The notes under the pieces were generated by a model. That model did no database searches. It had not been told where the DNA came from and saw nothing but the letters and a program-made list of their open reading frames with translations. A stretch of 64,000 nt of DNA from Serratia nevei (GTDB lineage Bacteria; Pseudomonadota; Gammaproteobacteria; Enterobacterales; Enterobacteriaceae). The stretch is from contig NZ_JAMYWQ010000003.1 of assembly GCF_024160145.1 (NCBI RefSeq), forward strand, positions 124,001 to 188,000, read 5' to 3'. The stretch's first letter is position 1, and each line of letters opens with the position of its first letter. The translations under genes and the position numbers were made by a program. Positions 26,340 through 34,954 of the stretch are shown one piece after another.

Positions 26340-27272
26340 TTAACGGTCGCCTTTGGTCAGCTCGCGCTTCATATCGATGATGTTCTGGTATTCCGCCAGG
26401 GTGGTGTCGCCGATGTGCTGTTTGCCGCCCATCGCTTTGATAAAGCACTGGTGATCGTCTTTATCCAGCTTCTTGATGGCGGTGACGACTTTGGCCTTGA
26501 AGTCGGCCGGCAGCGAGTTGCTCACCAGGATCGGGCCGTTCGGGATCAGCGGCGACTGCCAGATGATGCGGATCTGTTTCATCAGGTCCGGGTGATCCAT
26601 GCGGATCATGCGGGTGAACGCGCCGCTGGTGTAGCCGGTGTTGTAGTCGCCGATCATCGACGCCCAGGTCACCGCGCCTTCGAACTGGCCGTTCAGCACG
26701 CCGAGGATGTCCTGCTCGTGGCCGCCGGAGAAGGTGACGCTGGAGAAGGTGTTGTTGTATTTGTTGTCGACCGTGCCGCCGAACAGCTTTTTAAACGCCT
26801 GGTTTGGGATCAGGAAGCCGGAGGTGGAATCCGGATCGGCGAAGCCGATGGCCTTGCCTTTCAGGTCTTCCAGTTTCTGGTACGGGCTGCCGGCCTTCAC
26901 CACCACCACCGAGTGGTAGCCGCGCGACTGGTCGACGTCGTCGACCGCGATGCCGACGATATCCACCGCTTTCGGATCCTTGATGTAGACCGAAGCGAAC
27001 GACGACGGCGACATGCTCAGCACCAGGTCAATCTTGCCGCCCAGCAGGCCCTGGATCACGCCGGAATAGTCGGACGAGTTGCGCAGCTTGGTATCGACGT
27101 TCAACTCTTTATCCAGAAACTGCTTCACGCACTGGTTATCGCCGATCTGCTGGGTGGCGTTCTGGCCGCCGAGAATGCCCAGGTTCAGCTCTTTCGGCGC
27201 ATCCGCTGCGGCAGCATTAAATACCATCATCGCGCCGGCCATCAGGGTGGTCAGACTCAATACTTTTTTCAT
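26340..27272 (-). CDS. phnD: phosphonate-binding periplasmic protein PhnD
   Basis: A 310-residue solute-binding protein with a Sec signal peptide (MKKVLSLTTLMAGAMMVFNAAAADA). The PhnD-type ligand site is recognisable in 'SSDYSGVIQGLLGGKIDLVLSMS', 'DPDSTSGFLIPNQAF', 'FSGGHEQDILGVLNGQFEGAV' and 'IIWQSPLIPNGPILV', each with an equivalent in E. coli PhnD. It binds phosphonates or possibly phosphite in the periplasm. No C-P lyase or phosphonatase genes lie next to it. Confidence 0.9.
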   Translation of the reverse strand: MKKVLSLTTLMAGAMMVFNAAAADAPKELNLGILGGQNATQQIGDNQCVKQFLDKELNVDTKLRNSSDYSGVIQGLLGGKIDLVLSMSPSSFASVYIKDPKAVDIVGIAVDDVDQSRGYHSVVVVKAGSPYQKLEDLKGKAIGFADPDSTSGFLIPNQAFKKLFGGTVDNKYNNTFSSVTFSGGHEQDILGVLNGQFEGAVTWASMIGDYNTGYTSGAFTRMIRMDHPDLMKQIRIIWQSPLIPNGPILVSNSLPADFKAKVVTAIKKLDKDDHQCFIKAMGGKQHIGDTTLAEYQNIIDMKRELTKGDR

Positions 27273-27313
27273 TAGGTGTGCCTTGTGTGTAAAGGGTAAA
27301 GGTCAAAAGTGCT

Positions 27314-28147
27314 TCAATGGATCTGATTGGCTTCTTCGCCATACAGCTGGTGCAGGATCCGTTCGTTCAGTTGCGAAGGATGCCCGTCAAACACGATCTT
27401 CCCGTGGGCGATGCCGATCACCCGCGAGCAATACTCTTTCACCAGTTCGACCGAGTGCAGGTTCACCATCACCGCGATGCCGTCTTCGCTGATTTTTTGC
27501 AGCGCGTCCATGATGCGGCGGGTGTTTTTCGGATCGAGCGACGCGACCGGCTCATCGGCCAGCAGGATTTGCGGGTTTTGCATCAGCGCGCGGCAGATGG
27601 CGACGCGCTGCATTTGGCCGCCGGAGAGGTTCTCGGCGCGCTGCAGCGCGTGCGGCAGCATGTTGAGCCACTGCAACAGCTCGATGGCGCGAGCGCGGTC
27701 GGCGTCATCGAACAGTTTGAAGAAGGATTTCAGGGTAGACGTGTGGCTCAGACGGCCCAGCAGCACGTTGGTCATCACGTCCAGCCGCGGCACCAGACAG
27801 AAGTCCTGGAAGATCATGCCGCAGCGCGCGCGCCACTGGCGCATCTGGCGGCCGGCCAGCTGGGCGATATCCTGCACCGCGCCATCGTCTTCGAAGTGCA
27901 GCATCTCGCCGCAGCTGGAAGGAATGGTGCCGTTCAGGGTGTGCAGCAGCGTGGACTTGCCCGCGCCGGAGCGGCCGATCACCGCCACGAATTCGCCGGC
28001 GTGCAGATCGAAATTGATGTCATCCAGCACGCGCTGCTGCGCTTTGTAGGCCTTGCCAAGTCCCTTTACCGATAATACTTTGCGGGATGCGGCGGCGTGC
28101 TGCCCTGGAAAGTCGTGCTGTGCCAATTTTAACAGTGCCTGAGCCAT
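27314..28147 (-). CDS. phnC: phosphonate ABC transporter ATP-binding protein PhnC
   Basis: A 277-residue ABC ATPase. Walker A is [18 protein letters not shown], the PhnC-type Q-loop is '[28 protein letters not shown]', the signature is [16 protein letters not shown], Walker B is [15 protein letters not shown], and the H-loop is [19 protein letters not shown]. First gene of the transporter unit, directly behind a Pho box. The N-terminal ~25 residues before the ATPase fold are poorly conserved, so a later start is possible. Confidence 0.92.
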   Translation of the reverse strand: MAQALLKLAQHDFPGQHAAASRKVLSVKGLGKAYKAQQRVLDDINFDLHAGEFVAVIGRSGAGKSTLLHTLNGTIPSSCGEMLHFEDDGAVQDIAQLAGRQMRQWRARCGMIFQDFCLVPRLDVMTNVLLGRLSHTSTLKSFFKLFDDADRARAIELLQWLNMLPHALQRAENLSGGQMQRVAICRALMQNPQILLADEPVASLDPKNTRRIMDALQKISEDGIAVMVNLHSVELVKEYCSRVIGIAHGKIVFDGHPSQLNERILHQLYGEEANQIH

Positions 28148-28175
28148 ATGATATCTCTGGTTTCAGTGGCTAATC

Positions 28176-28211
28176 ATTATGGGCACCTATTAACGGATAA
28201 GTTTATGACAG
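28176..28211 (-). promoter_or_regulatory. phnC: Pho box and -10 of the phn transporter
   Basis: On the minus strand 28211-28194 reads CTGTCATAAACTTATCCG. The first ten bases match the PhoB box consensus exactly and the second half matches partly (T-TC). A CATAAT -10 follows 12 bases later (28181-28176), the spacing of PhoB-activated promoters. The phnC start lies 28 bases further on. Predicts induction by phosphate starvation. Confidence 0.65.
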
Positions 28212-28264
28212 TGGGATGATGGTTTTATGGCCGGGGCGTGACGCGTGCCGCCCCGGCGTTCGCC

Positions 28265-29305
<1,041 letters not shown>

Positions 29306-29315
29306 TCAACGCCAC

Positions 29316-29345
29316 AAAAAATAATGCCGCCAAACCGGCGGCATT
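29316..29345 (-). terminator. attenuator terminator (3:4 hairpin) of trpS leader
   Basis: Minus strand: arm AATGCCGCC (29345-29337), loop GGTTT, arm GGCGGCATT (29331-29323), then A and six T residues. It is a perfect 9-base-pair stem and U-run placed 44 bases before the trpS start, too far upstream to end any other gene on this strand. Confidence 0.9.
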
Positions 29346-29366
29346 AAAAAGAGATGTGAATACTCG

Positions 29367-29391
29367 TGCCGCCTCAGAAGAGGCGCCACCA
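29367..29391 (-). promoter_or_regulatory. antiterminator and pause hairpin segments of the trpS leader
   Basis: Minus strand: CGCCTC (overlapping the leader peptide end) can pair with GAGGCG just after it, a 1:2 hairpin. The second segment, GGCGGCA (29373-29367), is perfectly complementary to TGCCGCC in the left arm of the terminator, giving a 7-base-pair 2:3 antiterminator. Pairings 1:2, 2:3 and 3:4 are mutually exclusive, as in the E. coli trp leader. Confidence 0.85.
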
Positions 29392-29427
29392 TGACTGATT
29401 GTGGGTGGAGTGCATCGATATATTCAT
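29374..29427 (-). CDS. trpS leader peptide with tandem Trp codons
   Basis: A 17-codon open frame reading MNISMHSTHNQSWWRLF then TGA. Two adjacent TGG codons lie four codons before the stop, inside the first strand of the 1:2 hairpin, the position needed for a ribosome stalled at Trp to free segment 2. An internal ATG (29415, MHST...) is an alternative start; neither has a strong ribosome site. A TTGACG element (29462-29457) and TATACC (29441-29436) upstream are promoter candidates with short 15-base spacing. Confidence 0.8.
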   Translation of the reverse strand: MNISMHSTHNQSWWRLF

Positions 29428-29575
29428 GCCATCAAGGTATACCCGCAGCGGCAGCGCGTCAATAGCCCGCCGCCGGCGCGTAAGACGGCGTGATCGCCGC
29501 CGAGAAGCATTCCCCCGCAGGATCCCGTCTGGCGCTGGCCAAGGTGGCGGCGCGGCGGGCGGGTCTGAAATAACG

Positions 29576-29600
29576 AACGGGGGCCTCGGCCCCCGTTTTT
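29576..29600 (+). terminator. rho-independent terminator facing the plus strand
   Basis: A long perfect inverted repeat, AACGGGGGCC (29576-29585) and GGCCCCCGTT (29588-29597), followed by T residues on the plus strand. No annotated plus-strand gene ends here; only a 27-codon frame (29490-29573) stops three bases before it. The repeat also lies just beyond the end of the minus-strand hydrolase gene and may serve it weakly. Confidence 0.6.
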
Positions 29601-29606
29601 CCGTTC

Positions 29607-30134
29607 TCAGAACACGATGTCCGCCGCGGGAACGGCGCGGATCGGCACGCCGAAGCTTTCGATATTCGACAGCGTCTCGTTATGGTGGGTGCGGATCAGC
29701 AGACCGTCGGCATAGGGTTTGTCGTGGCAGGTATGGGCATCCGCCGCCAGCGTCACCGGATAGCCGTGCGCCGCCGCGCTGCGCACCGTGGTGTCGATGC
29801 AAAACGGCGTGGAGTAGCCGCAAACCACCAGCTGCGATACGCCGTTGGCGATCAGCAACGCACCCAGTGAGGTGCGCAGGAACGAGTCCGGCGTGGTTTT
29901 ATCCACCCGGTGGTCGCCCGGCGCCACCTTCAGCGCCGCGAGCACTTGCCAGGCGGCGCTGCCGTGCCGCAGCTCGTCGTCCGGCGTGTGGTGCTGAATC
30001 ACGACAACCGGCACGCCCGCCCTGCGGGCGCGCTCGCTCAGCTGATTGATGCGCGCAACGGTACCCGCGGCATCCGCCGGCGGCGGCGTAAACAACCCTT
30101 CCTGCACATCGATAATCAACAGCGCGGTGGTCAT
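29607..30134 (-). CDS. isochorismatase-like cysteine hydrolase
   Basis: A 175-residue cysteine hydrolase. The triad is visible: Asp in LLIIDVQEGLF (about residue 8), Lys in HRVDKTTPDSF (about 93), and Cys in GYSTPFCIDTTVRSA (about 127). The cis-peptide region before the Cys is normal. The ATG at 30134 has GGGAG upstream; an in-frame start at 30170 was not chosen. It follows the SUFU-domain gene by 29 bases and is probably co-transcribed with it. Substrate (nicotinamide-like amide or isochorismate-like ether) not determined. Confidence 0.85.
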   Translation of the reverse strand: MTTALLIIDVQEGLFTPPPADAAGTVARINQLSERARRAGVPVVVIQHHTPDDELRHGSAAWQVLAALKVAPGDHRVDKTTPDSFLRTSLGALLIANGVSQLVVCGYSTPFCIDTTVRSAAAHGYPVTLAADAHTCHDKPYADGLLIRTHHNETLSNIESFGVPIRAVPAADIVF

Positions 30135-30163
30135 GGCGGCTCCCGAAGCGAAGATAAGTGGCG

Positions 30164-31267
30164 TCAGCACACCGGCTGGCGCGGGCGGAAAATATGGTCG
30201 ACGCCCTGCTCCCGCAGCCGGTTCACCAGATCGTGCCCGCCGTTCGGCGTGGCGTGCGCCAGCTGCCGCTCGGCGGTAAACACCGGGCTGGCCCAGAACA
30301 GGTTCACCGGATCGCCGTACTGCTGCGGCAGAGTCAGGTGCGCGCTATGCGGGTAGAAGGACGACGATAAAATATAGCCCTCGTAGCCCAGCGGCGCCAC
30401 GTCCGACTCCAGCGTATGCCCTTCGCCGATCCAGGTCAGCCGCGCCCACGGCGCGTGCGCGAAACCGGCCAGCGCGCTGGCCATCTGCACCGCGTTGTCT
30501 TCGGTCATGTATTGGCTGTCGATGGCGATCGCCATCTCCATGCGGCGATAGCGCGAAGCCTCGTCGTTGAACAGGATCTCCACCCACGGCATCGGCCGGA
30601 TGCTGACCCCCATGGTGAGGAAGTAGTAGATGCCGTCGCGCTCGTGCTGGGTGATGGCCATCGGCGGCCACTTGCCCTGATCGATGGCGTAGTACTTCAC
30701 CGAAGGGCCAAAATGCGGCTCATAGCGCGCCTGAAAATCGCGCTGCATCTTCGGCCACGGGTTGCCCTCTTCACGCTGCCAGCTGCGCCAGAACTGGCGG
30801 GTACTCTCCGCCTGCGCATACTGGGTGTTGGTCGAGGCCGAGCCGAGCGGATAAGCCAACGGGCTCTCTTTGATGCAGCTGGCGGAATAGCACACCGAAT
30901 GGTCAATATACAGGCTCCAGCCGGGGATCACCGCCAAAAGCTGGCCGTAATACCACAGGGCTGCGCCGTCGTCGCTTTCGTTCCACACCACCATCAGCCC
31001 TTCCGGGTTCAGCGGCGCTTCGCCTTCCAGATTGCGGCAAAACTCCGCCGCCAGCATCGGCGGCTGCCCTTGATCCAGCGCGGCGCGATCTTCCTGCAGC
31101 GGCGCGGCGGCCAGGTTGCGCAGCCAGCAGGCGCGCACCTGATAGCGATCGCTGTAGGCTTCGGCGGGATAGATATAAAAATAGGCGGCCCTGCTCCCTT
31201 GCTGAACCACCGCGACCAGCGTCTGGTTCTCATTGCTGACTTCAGCAAGTACGTATGACTCGTTCAT
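30164..31267 (-). CDS. suppressor-of-fused (SUFU)-like domain protein
   Basis: A 367-residue soluble protein. The C-terminal half ('GIYYFLTMGVSIRPMPWVEILFNDEASRYRRMEMAIAID' and 'HSAHLTLPQQYGDPVNLFWASPVFTAERQLAHATPNGGHDLVNRLREQGVDHIF') matches my memory of bacterial SUFU-domain proteins. The N-terminal half is an unassigned alpha/beta region rich in Trp and acidic residues. GAGGTGAT precedes the ATG at 31267. Bacterial SUFU proteins are often immunity-like or of unknown role; no toxin partner is evident, only the downstream cysteine hydrolase. Confidence 0.6.
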   Translation of the reverse strand: MNESYVLAEVSNENQTLVAVVQQGSRAAYFYIYPAEAYSDRYQVRACWLRNLAAAPLQEDRAALDQGQPPMLAAEFCRNLEGEAPLNPEGLMVVWNESDDGAALWYYGQLLAVIPGWSLYIDHSVCYSASCIKESPLAYPLGSASTNTQYAQAESTRQFWRSWQREEGNPWPKMQRDFQARYEPHFGPSVKYYAIDQGKWPPMAITQHERDGIYYFLTMGVSIRPMPWVEILFNDEASRYRRMEMAIAIDSQYMTEDNAVQMASALAGFAHAPWARLTWIGEGHTLESDVAPLGYEGYILSSSFYPHSAHLTLPQQYGDPVNLFWASPVFTAERQLAHATPNGGHDLVNRLREQGVDHIFRPRQPVC

Positions 31268-31430
31268 ATCACCTCAATAGGGTCAGGGCACGGCAGAATC
31301 GGCTGCGCGCCAAAAATGGAATGTGGCTTTGCCCCCAAGTGTAAAACGCATTACTGGCCGGATCACCCGTAAAAGTCTCAAAAGCGTCCGTAAACGAAGA
31401 TAAACAAAGACGAATTATAGCGGCTGTGGC
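31268..31430. other. short intergenic region
   Basis: Between the SUFU-domain gene and the end of the MpaB-like gene. It should contain the promoter for the SUFU/hydrolase pair on the minus strand; AT-rich stretch at about 31385-31420. No clear operator or hairpin seen. Confidence 0.35.
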
Positions 31431-32303
31431 TCATGACGGCTGAGTGATGCGCCGCACCGCGCGCTGATAGGAACCGTTGCGCATCGACGCGCCCAGCACC
31501 TTGCCGAGGCCTGCGGCGCCCGTTCGCACCAGCCGCCGCCGCAGCGCGCCCGGATGAAAACCGAACTGCCGCTGCGCCCATTCGGGCAACAGATCGATGC
31601 CCGCCTGCATCACCAGCCCGCCAAGCGGGCGCGCCAATGCGCTCGGCGCCGGCGCCTTCAGCAGAATGCGCGCCACCTCGCGAGTGCGTTCATCGCAGAC
31701 CAGCTGCGGCTGCATCGCCTGCAGGTACTCTTCGACCTCCGCGCAGGACTGAGGAATTGCGGTCGCCCCCAGCGCGGCGGCCACGCGTGCCGCTTCGCGG
31801 TAGTATTGATCCTGCAAATCGCGGGAAAGATGCGGGTTGCGGTAGCGCAGGTGGCTGGCCAGAAAACGGCTGCTCTCCGCCACATGCACCCAGGTGAGCA
31901 GCGCCGGATCGCTGGCGGCATAAGGCGTGCCCTCGCTGCCGACGCCGGTCACCCGCAGATGGATGGCTTTGACTTTGGCGATCAGCCGCTCCGCCTCGGC
32001 GGTCGGGCCGAAGGTGGTGACCGACACGAACTGGCTGGTGCGGCGCAGGCGGCCAATCATATCTTCGCGGAAGTTGGAGTGATCCCACACCCCGGCCAGC
32101 GCCAGCGGGTGCAGCATCTGCAGCAGCAAGGCGCTGACGCCGCCGCACAGCATCGGGGTGAAATCGCGGTGAACCTGCCAGATGACCGACTGCGGGCCGA
32201 ACAAGCCCGGATCGCCCGGCGGGTTCTCAAAATCGACGCCGCCGAGCGCCAGCCCGGTCAGGCTGAGCACCTGTTTTTCTATCGCTGCGCGTACCGCTTC
32301 CAT
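31431..32303 (-). CDS. oxygenase MpaB family protein (DUF2236)
   Basis: A 290-residue helical protein of the MpaB/latex-clearing-protein superfamily. Diagnostic segments are 'GPQSVIWQVHRDFTPMLCGGVSALLLQMLHPLALAGVWDHSNFR' and 'TYGP-like VTTFGPTAEAERLIAKVKAIHLRVTGVGSEGTPYAASDPALLTWVHVAESSRFLASH', with the conserved His residues that bind haem in characterised relatives. The ATG at 32303 has GAGGG upstream; an in-frame ATG at 32342 is less likely. The specific reaction is unknown. Confidence 0.8.
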   Translation of the reverse strand: MEAVRAAIEKQVLSLTGLALGGVDFENPPGDPGLFGPQSVIWQVHRDFTPMLCGGVSALLLQMLHPLALAGVWDHSNFREDMIGRLRRTSQFVSVTTFGPTAEAERLIAKVKAIHLRVTGVGSEGTPYAASDPALLTWVHVAESSRFLASHLRYRNPHLSRDLQDQYYREAARVAAALGATAIPQSCAEVEEYLQAMQPQLVCDERTREVARILLKAPAPSALARPLGGLVMQAGIDLLPEWAQRQFGFHPGALRRRLVRTGAAGLGKVLGASMRNGSYQRAVRRITQPS

Positions 32304-32544
32304 CCTGCTGCCCTCTCGCTCATTCAGCGGCCAGTGTAGCACGCGGCGGGCGCCCCATTACGCCCTGCGGCGGTTGAAAGCATTAACTTACTGAATTACA
32401 GTTGTTATACCGCTTGTCATAAGGCGGGCCTATTCGATCCACTGCAGAGGCGCTTTGCAGGGCGTTAACCCACGTTAATTCGGCACTAACCCCACAAAAC
32501 CTCTATCTAGTTTTTTTCCTCCAACTTAGATAGCAGAGAGTTCG

Positions 32545-32988
32545 ATGATTACCATCAGAGCACGCGCGGCGGAAGACAACGCGCAATTGGCAGATATCTG
32601 GCTGCGTTCGGTGCGCGCCACTCACCATTTTTTAACCGAAGACAATATCGCACAGCTGTTCCCGCTGGTGCTGAACGACTACCTGCCGGCGGTTAACGTC
32701 TGGGTGGCCGAAGACCGGCCGGGGCACCCCTGCGGCTTTATCGGCCTGAACGGCAACAAGGTGGAAATGCTGTTTATCGACGCCGATCGGCGCGGCAAAG
32801 GGGTGGGCAAAGCGCTGCTGACCCACGCGGAAACGCTGCACGATGAACTGCAGCTGGACGTGAACGAGCAAAACCCGCAGGCCAGCGGCTTCTACCGCCA
32901 CTACGGGTTTGTCATCACCGGCCGCTCGCCGCTCGACGGCCAGGGCAACCCGTTCCCGCTGCTGCACATGAAGCTGGACAAACACTAG
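32545..32988 (+). CDS. GNAT N-acetyltransferase, YjaB-like
   Basis: A 147-residue acetyltransferase similar along its length to E. coli YjaB: 'ADIWLRSVRATHHFL', 'VEMLFIDADRRGKGVGKALLTHAE' (acetyl-CoA loop, about 73-96), 'LQLDVNEQNPQASGFYRHYGFVITGRSPLDGQGNPFPLLHM'. Cytoplasmic. It is a single gene ended by a strong terminator. Physiological substrate unknown. Confidence 0.88.
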   Translation: MITIRARAAEDNAQLADIWLRSVRATHHFLTEDNIAQLFPLVLNDYLPAVNVWVAEDRPGHPCGFIGLNGNKVEMLFIDADRRGKGVGKALLTHAETLHDELQLDVNEQNPQASGFYRHYGFVITGRSPLDGQGNPFPLLHMKLDKH

Positions 32989-32995
32989 CCCTCCG

Positions 32996-33018
32996 CCGGC
33001 CGCCCTGCGGCCGGTTTT
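32996..33018 (+). terminator. intrinsic terminator after the YjaB-like gene
   Basis: Stem CCGGCCGC / GCGGCCGG (32996-33003 and 33007-33014) with a 3-base loop, then TTTTCT. It lies 8 bases after the stop. Confidence 0.88.
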
Positions 33019-33137
33019 CTCCCCGCACGTTTCACCCGCCGTCTAATATATCAAATCAGAATAAGTAATAGATTTTACATTCTTCCTGTCACTATAAACC
33101 CTCGGTAGGATTGCCCGGTATTCACCCGCAACAGAGG

Positions 33138-33218
33138 TTCCGTCCGCCACTTCCCGCCGGGTTGTGCCCGCCGTAAAGCCGAACGCCCCCTGTCCGGCGC
33201 ACCGCGCTCCGGACGGAA
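33138..33218 (+). other. nested inverted repeats in the metN leader (possible structured RNA)
   Basis: Two nested stems: an outer perfect 9-base pair stem TTCCGTCCG (33138-33146) with CGGACGGAA (33210-33218), and an inner perfect stem CGCCGG (33155-33160) with CCGGCG (33194-33199). They enclose a 33-base internal segment. The structure ends 33 bases before the metN ATG. It matches no riboswitch class I can recognise by eye (no SAM-I core seen) and may be a regulatory leader or chance in GC-rich DNA. Confidence 0.4.
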
Positions 33219-33251
33219 TGCTGTGAAGTATCGATAAGGATCCGCTTCGCT

Positions 33252-34277
33252 ATGATCGTTCTTTCGAACGTTTGCAAAACTTTTGACAGCACACAGGGCC
33301 GCATCGTGGCGGTAGACAACGTCAGTCTGGCGGTAGAAGCCGGGCAAATTTACGGCATCATCGGCTACAGCGGCGCCGGCAAAAGCACGCTGATCCGCCT
33401 GCTCAACGGCCTGGAAACGCCCACCAGCGGCCGCATTGACGTAGGCGGCTTCGATATCGCTCGCGCCAAAGGCAGCCATCTGCGCCAGGCGCGGCTGAAA
33501 ATCAGCATGGTGTTTCAGCACTTCAACCTGCTGTGGTCGCGCACCGTCAGCCAAAACATTGCTTTTTCCATGCAGATCGCCGGCGTGCCCAAGGCGCAGA
33601 TTGCGCCGCGCGTGGCGGAGCTGATCGCGCTGGTCGGCCTGCAGGGGCGTGAAGACGCCTACCCGTCGCAGCTCAGCGGTGGCCAGAAACAGCGCGTCGG
33701 CATCGCCCGCGCGCTGGCCAATAACCCGAGCGTGCTGCTGTGCGACGAGGCCACCTCGGCGCTCGACCCGCAGACCACCGACGCCATTCTCGACCTGCTG
33801 CTAGACATCAACCGCCAGCTGAAATTGACCATCGTGCTGATCACCCACGAGATGCACGTGGTGCGCAAAATCTGCCACCGCGTGGCGGTGATGGAAAACG
33901 GCCGCATCGTCGAAGAAGGCCCGGTGCTCGACGTGTTCACCCGGCCACAGCAGCCGATCACCCGGCAGTTCGTCAAACAGGTATCGCAGTATGCGGACAC
34001 CGAAGAGAGTTTCAACCCGCTGCTCACCGCCCATCTGCCGGGGGCGATTTTCAAGCTGACCTTTGTCGGCGTGCAAACCCATCAGGCGGTGATCGCCGAA
34101 GTGATCCGGCGCTACGCCCTGTCCATCAACATTCTGCACGGCAAGATCAGCCACACCCTCAACGGGTCGTTCGGCGAACTGTACATCCACGCCGAAGGCA
34201 ACGAACAACAGGTCGCCGACATGCTCAGCCTGCTGCACGAAAGAGACATCGCCGTCGAGGTTATCCAACATGATTGA
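33252..34277 (+). CDS. metN: methionine ABC transporter ATP-binding protein MetN
   Basis: A 341-residue ATPase. Walker A is [20 protein letters not shown], the signature is LSGGQKQRVGIARAL, Walker B is VLLCDEATSALDPQT, and the H-loop is VLITHEMHVVRKIC. The C-terminal ~95 residues are the NIL domain that binds methionine and inhibits transport. It starts a metNIQ unit and overlaps metI by 8 bases. Enterobacteria normally carry a metNIQ elsewhere; this more divergent set is probably a paralogous importer for methionine or derivatives. Confidence 0.92.
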   Translation: MIVLSNVCKTFDSTQGRIVAVDNVSLAVEAGQIYGIIGYSGAGKSTLIRLLNGLETPTSGRIDVGGFDIARAKGSHLRQARLKISMVFQHFNLLWSRTVSQNIAFSMQIAGVPKAQIAPRVAELIALVGLQGREDAYPSQLSGGQKQRVGIARALANNPSVLLCDEATSALDPQTTDAILDLLLDINRQLKLTIVLITHEMHVVRKICHRVAVMENGRIVEEGPVLDVFTRPQQPITRQFVKQVSQYADTEESFNPLLTAHLPGAIFKLTFVGVQTHQAVIAEVIRRYALSINILHGKISHTLNGSFGELYIHAEGNEQQVADMLSLLHERDIAVEVIQHD

Positions 34278-34938
34278 ATCCCTGTTCCCCCACCTGCGTC
34301 TGGACCAACTGTGGGACGCCACCTGGGAAACGCTGTACATGACCGGCATCGCCGGTTTGGCCACGCTGGTGCTGGGCATCGTGCTCGGCGTGCTGCTGTT
34401 TTTAACCTCGAAGGGCCAACTGTGGCAGAACCGGGCGATCTACTCGCTGATCTCCGTGTTGGTCAACGTCTTCCGCTCCATTCCGTTCATCATTCTGATC
34501 GTGCTGCTGATCCCGTTCACCAAGTCGCTGATCGGCACCATTCTCGGCGCGGACGCGGCCCTGCCAGCGCTGATCGTCGGCGCGGCGCCGTTCTACGCCC
34601 GGCTGGTGGAGATCGCGCTGCGCGAGGTCGACAAAGGGGTGATCGAGGCGGCGCGCTCGATGGGCGCCAAAAACCGCACCCTGATTTTCCGCGTATTGCT
34701 GCCGGAGAGCTCGCCGGCGCTGGTTTCCGGCATCACTGTCACCCTGATCGCGCTGGTGAGCTACACCGCGATGGCCGGGGTGATCGGCGCCGGCGGCCTG
34801 GGCAACCTGGCCTACCTGGAAGGGTTCCAACGCAACCACAGTGACGTGACGCTGGTGGCGACGCTGACGATTCTGCTGATCGTTTTCGTCATTCAGTTCA
34901 TCGGCGACACCCTGACAAGAACGCTCGATAAACGTTAA
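34270..34938 (+). CDS. metI: methionine ABC transporter permease MetI
   Basis: A 222-residue permease with five hydrophobic spans and the coupling loop 'EAARSMGAKNRTLIFRVLLPESSPALVSGITVTLIALVSYTAMAGVIGAGGLGNLA', which is the MetI signature. The start overlaps metN by 8 bases; a 16-base gap separates it from metQ. Inner membrane. Confidence 0.93.
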   Translation: MIESLFPHLRLDQLWDATWETLYMTGIAGLATLVLGIVLGVLLFLTSKGQLWQNRAIYSLISVLVNVFRSIPFIILIVLLIPFTKSLIGTILGADAALPALIVGAAPFYARLVEIALREVDKGVIEAARSMGAKNRTLIFRVLLPESSPALVSGITVTLIALVSYTAMAGVIGAGGLGNLAYLEGFQRNHSDVTLVATLTILLIVFVIQFIGDTLTRTLDKR

Positions 34939-34954
34939 TTAACCAAGGAAAACA

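Noticed and set aside
33075-33554. 159-codon minus-strand frame over the metN leader and 5' end
   Set aside because: No domain, overlaps conserved metN sequence, and composition is that of a shadow frame.
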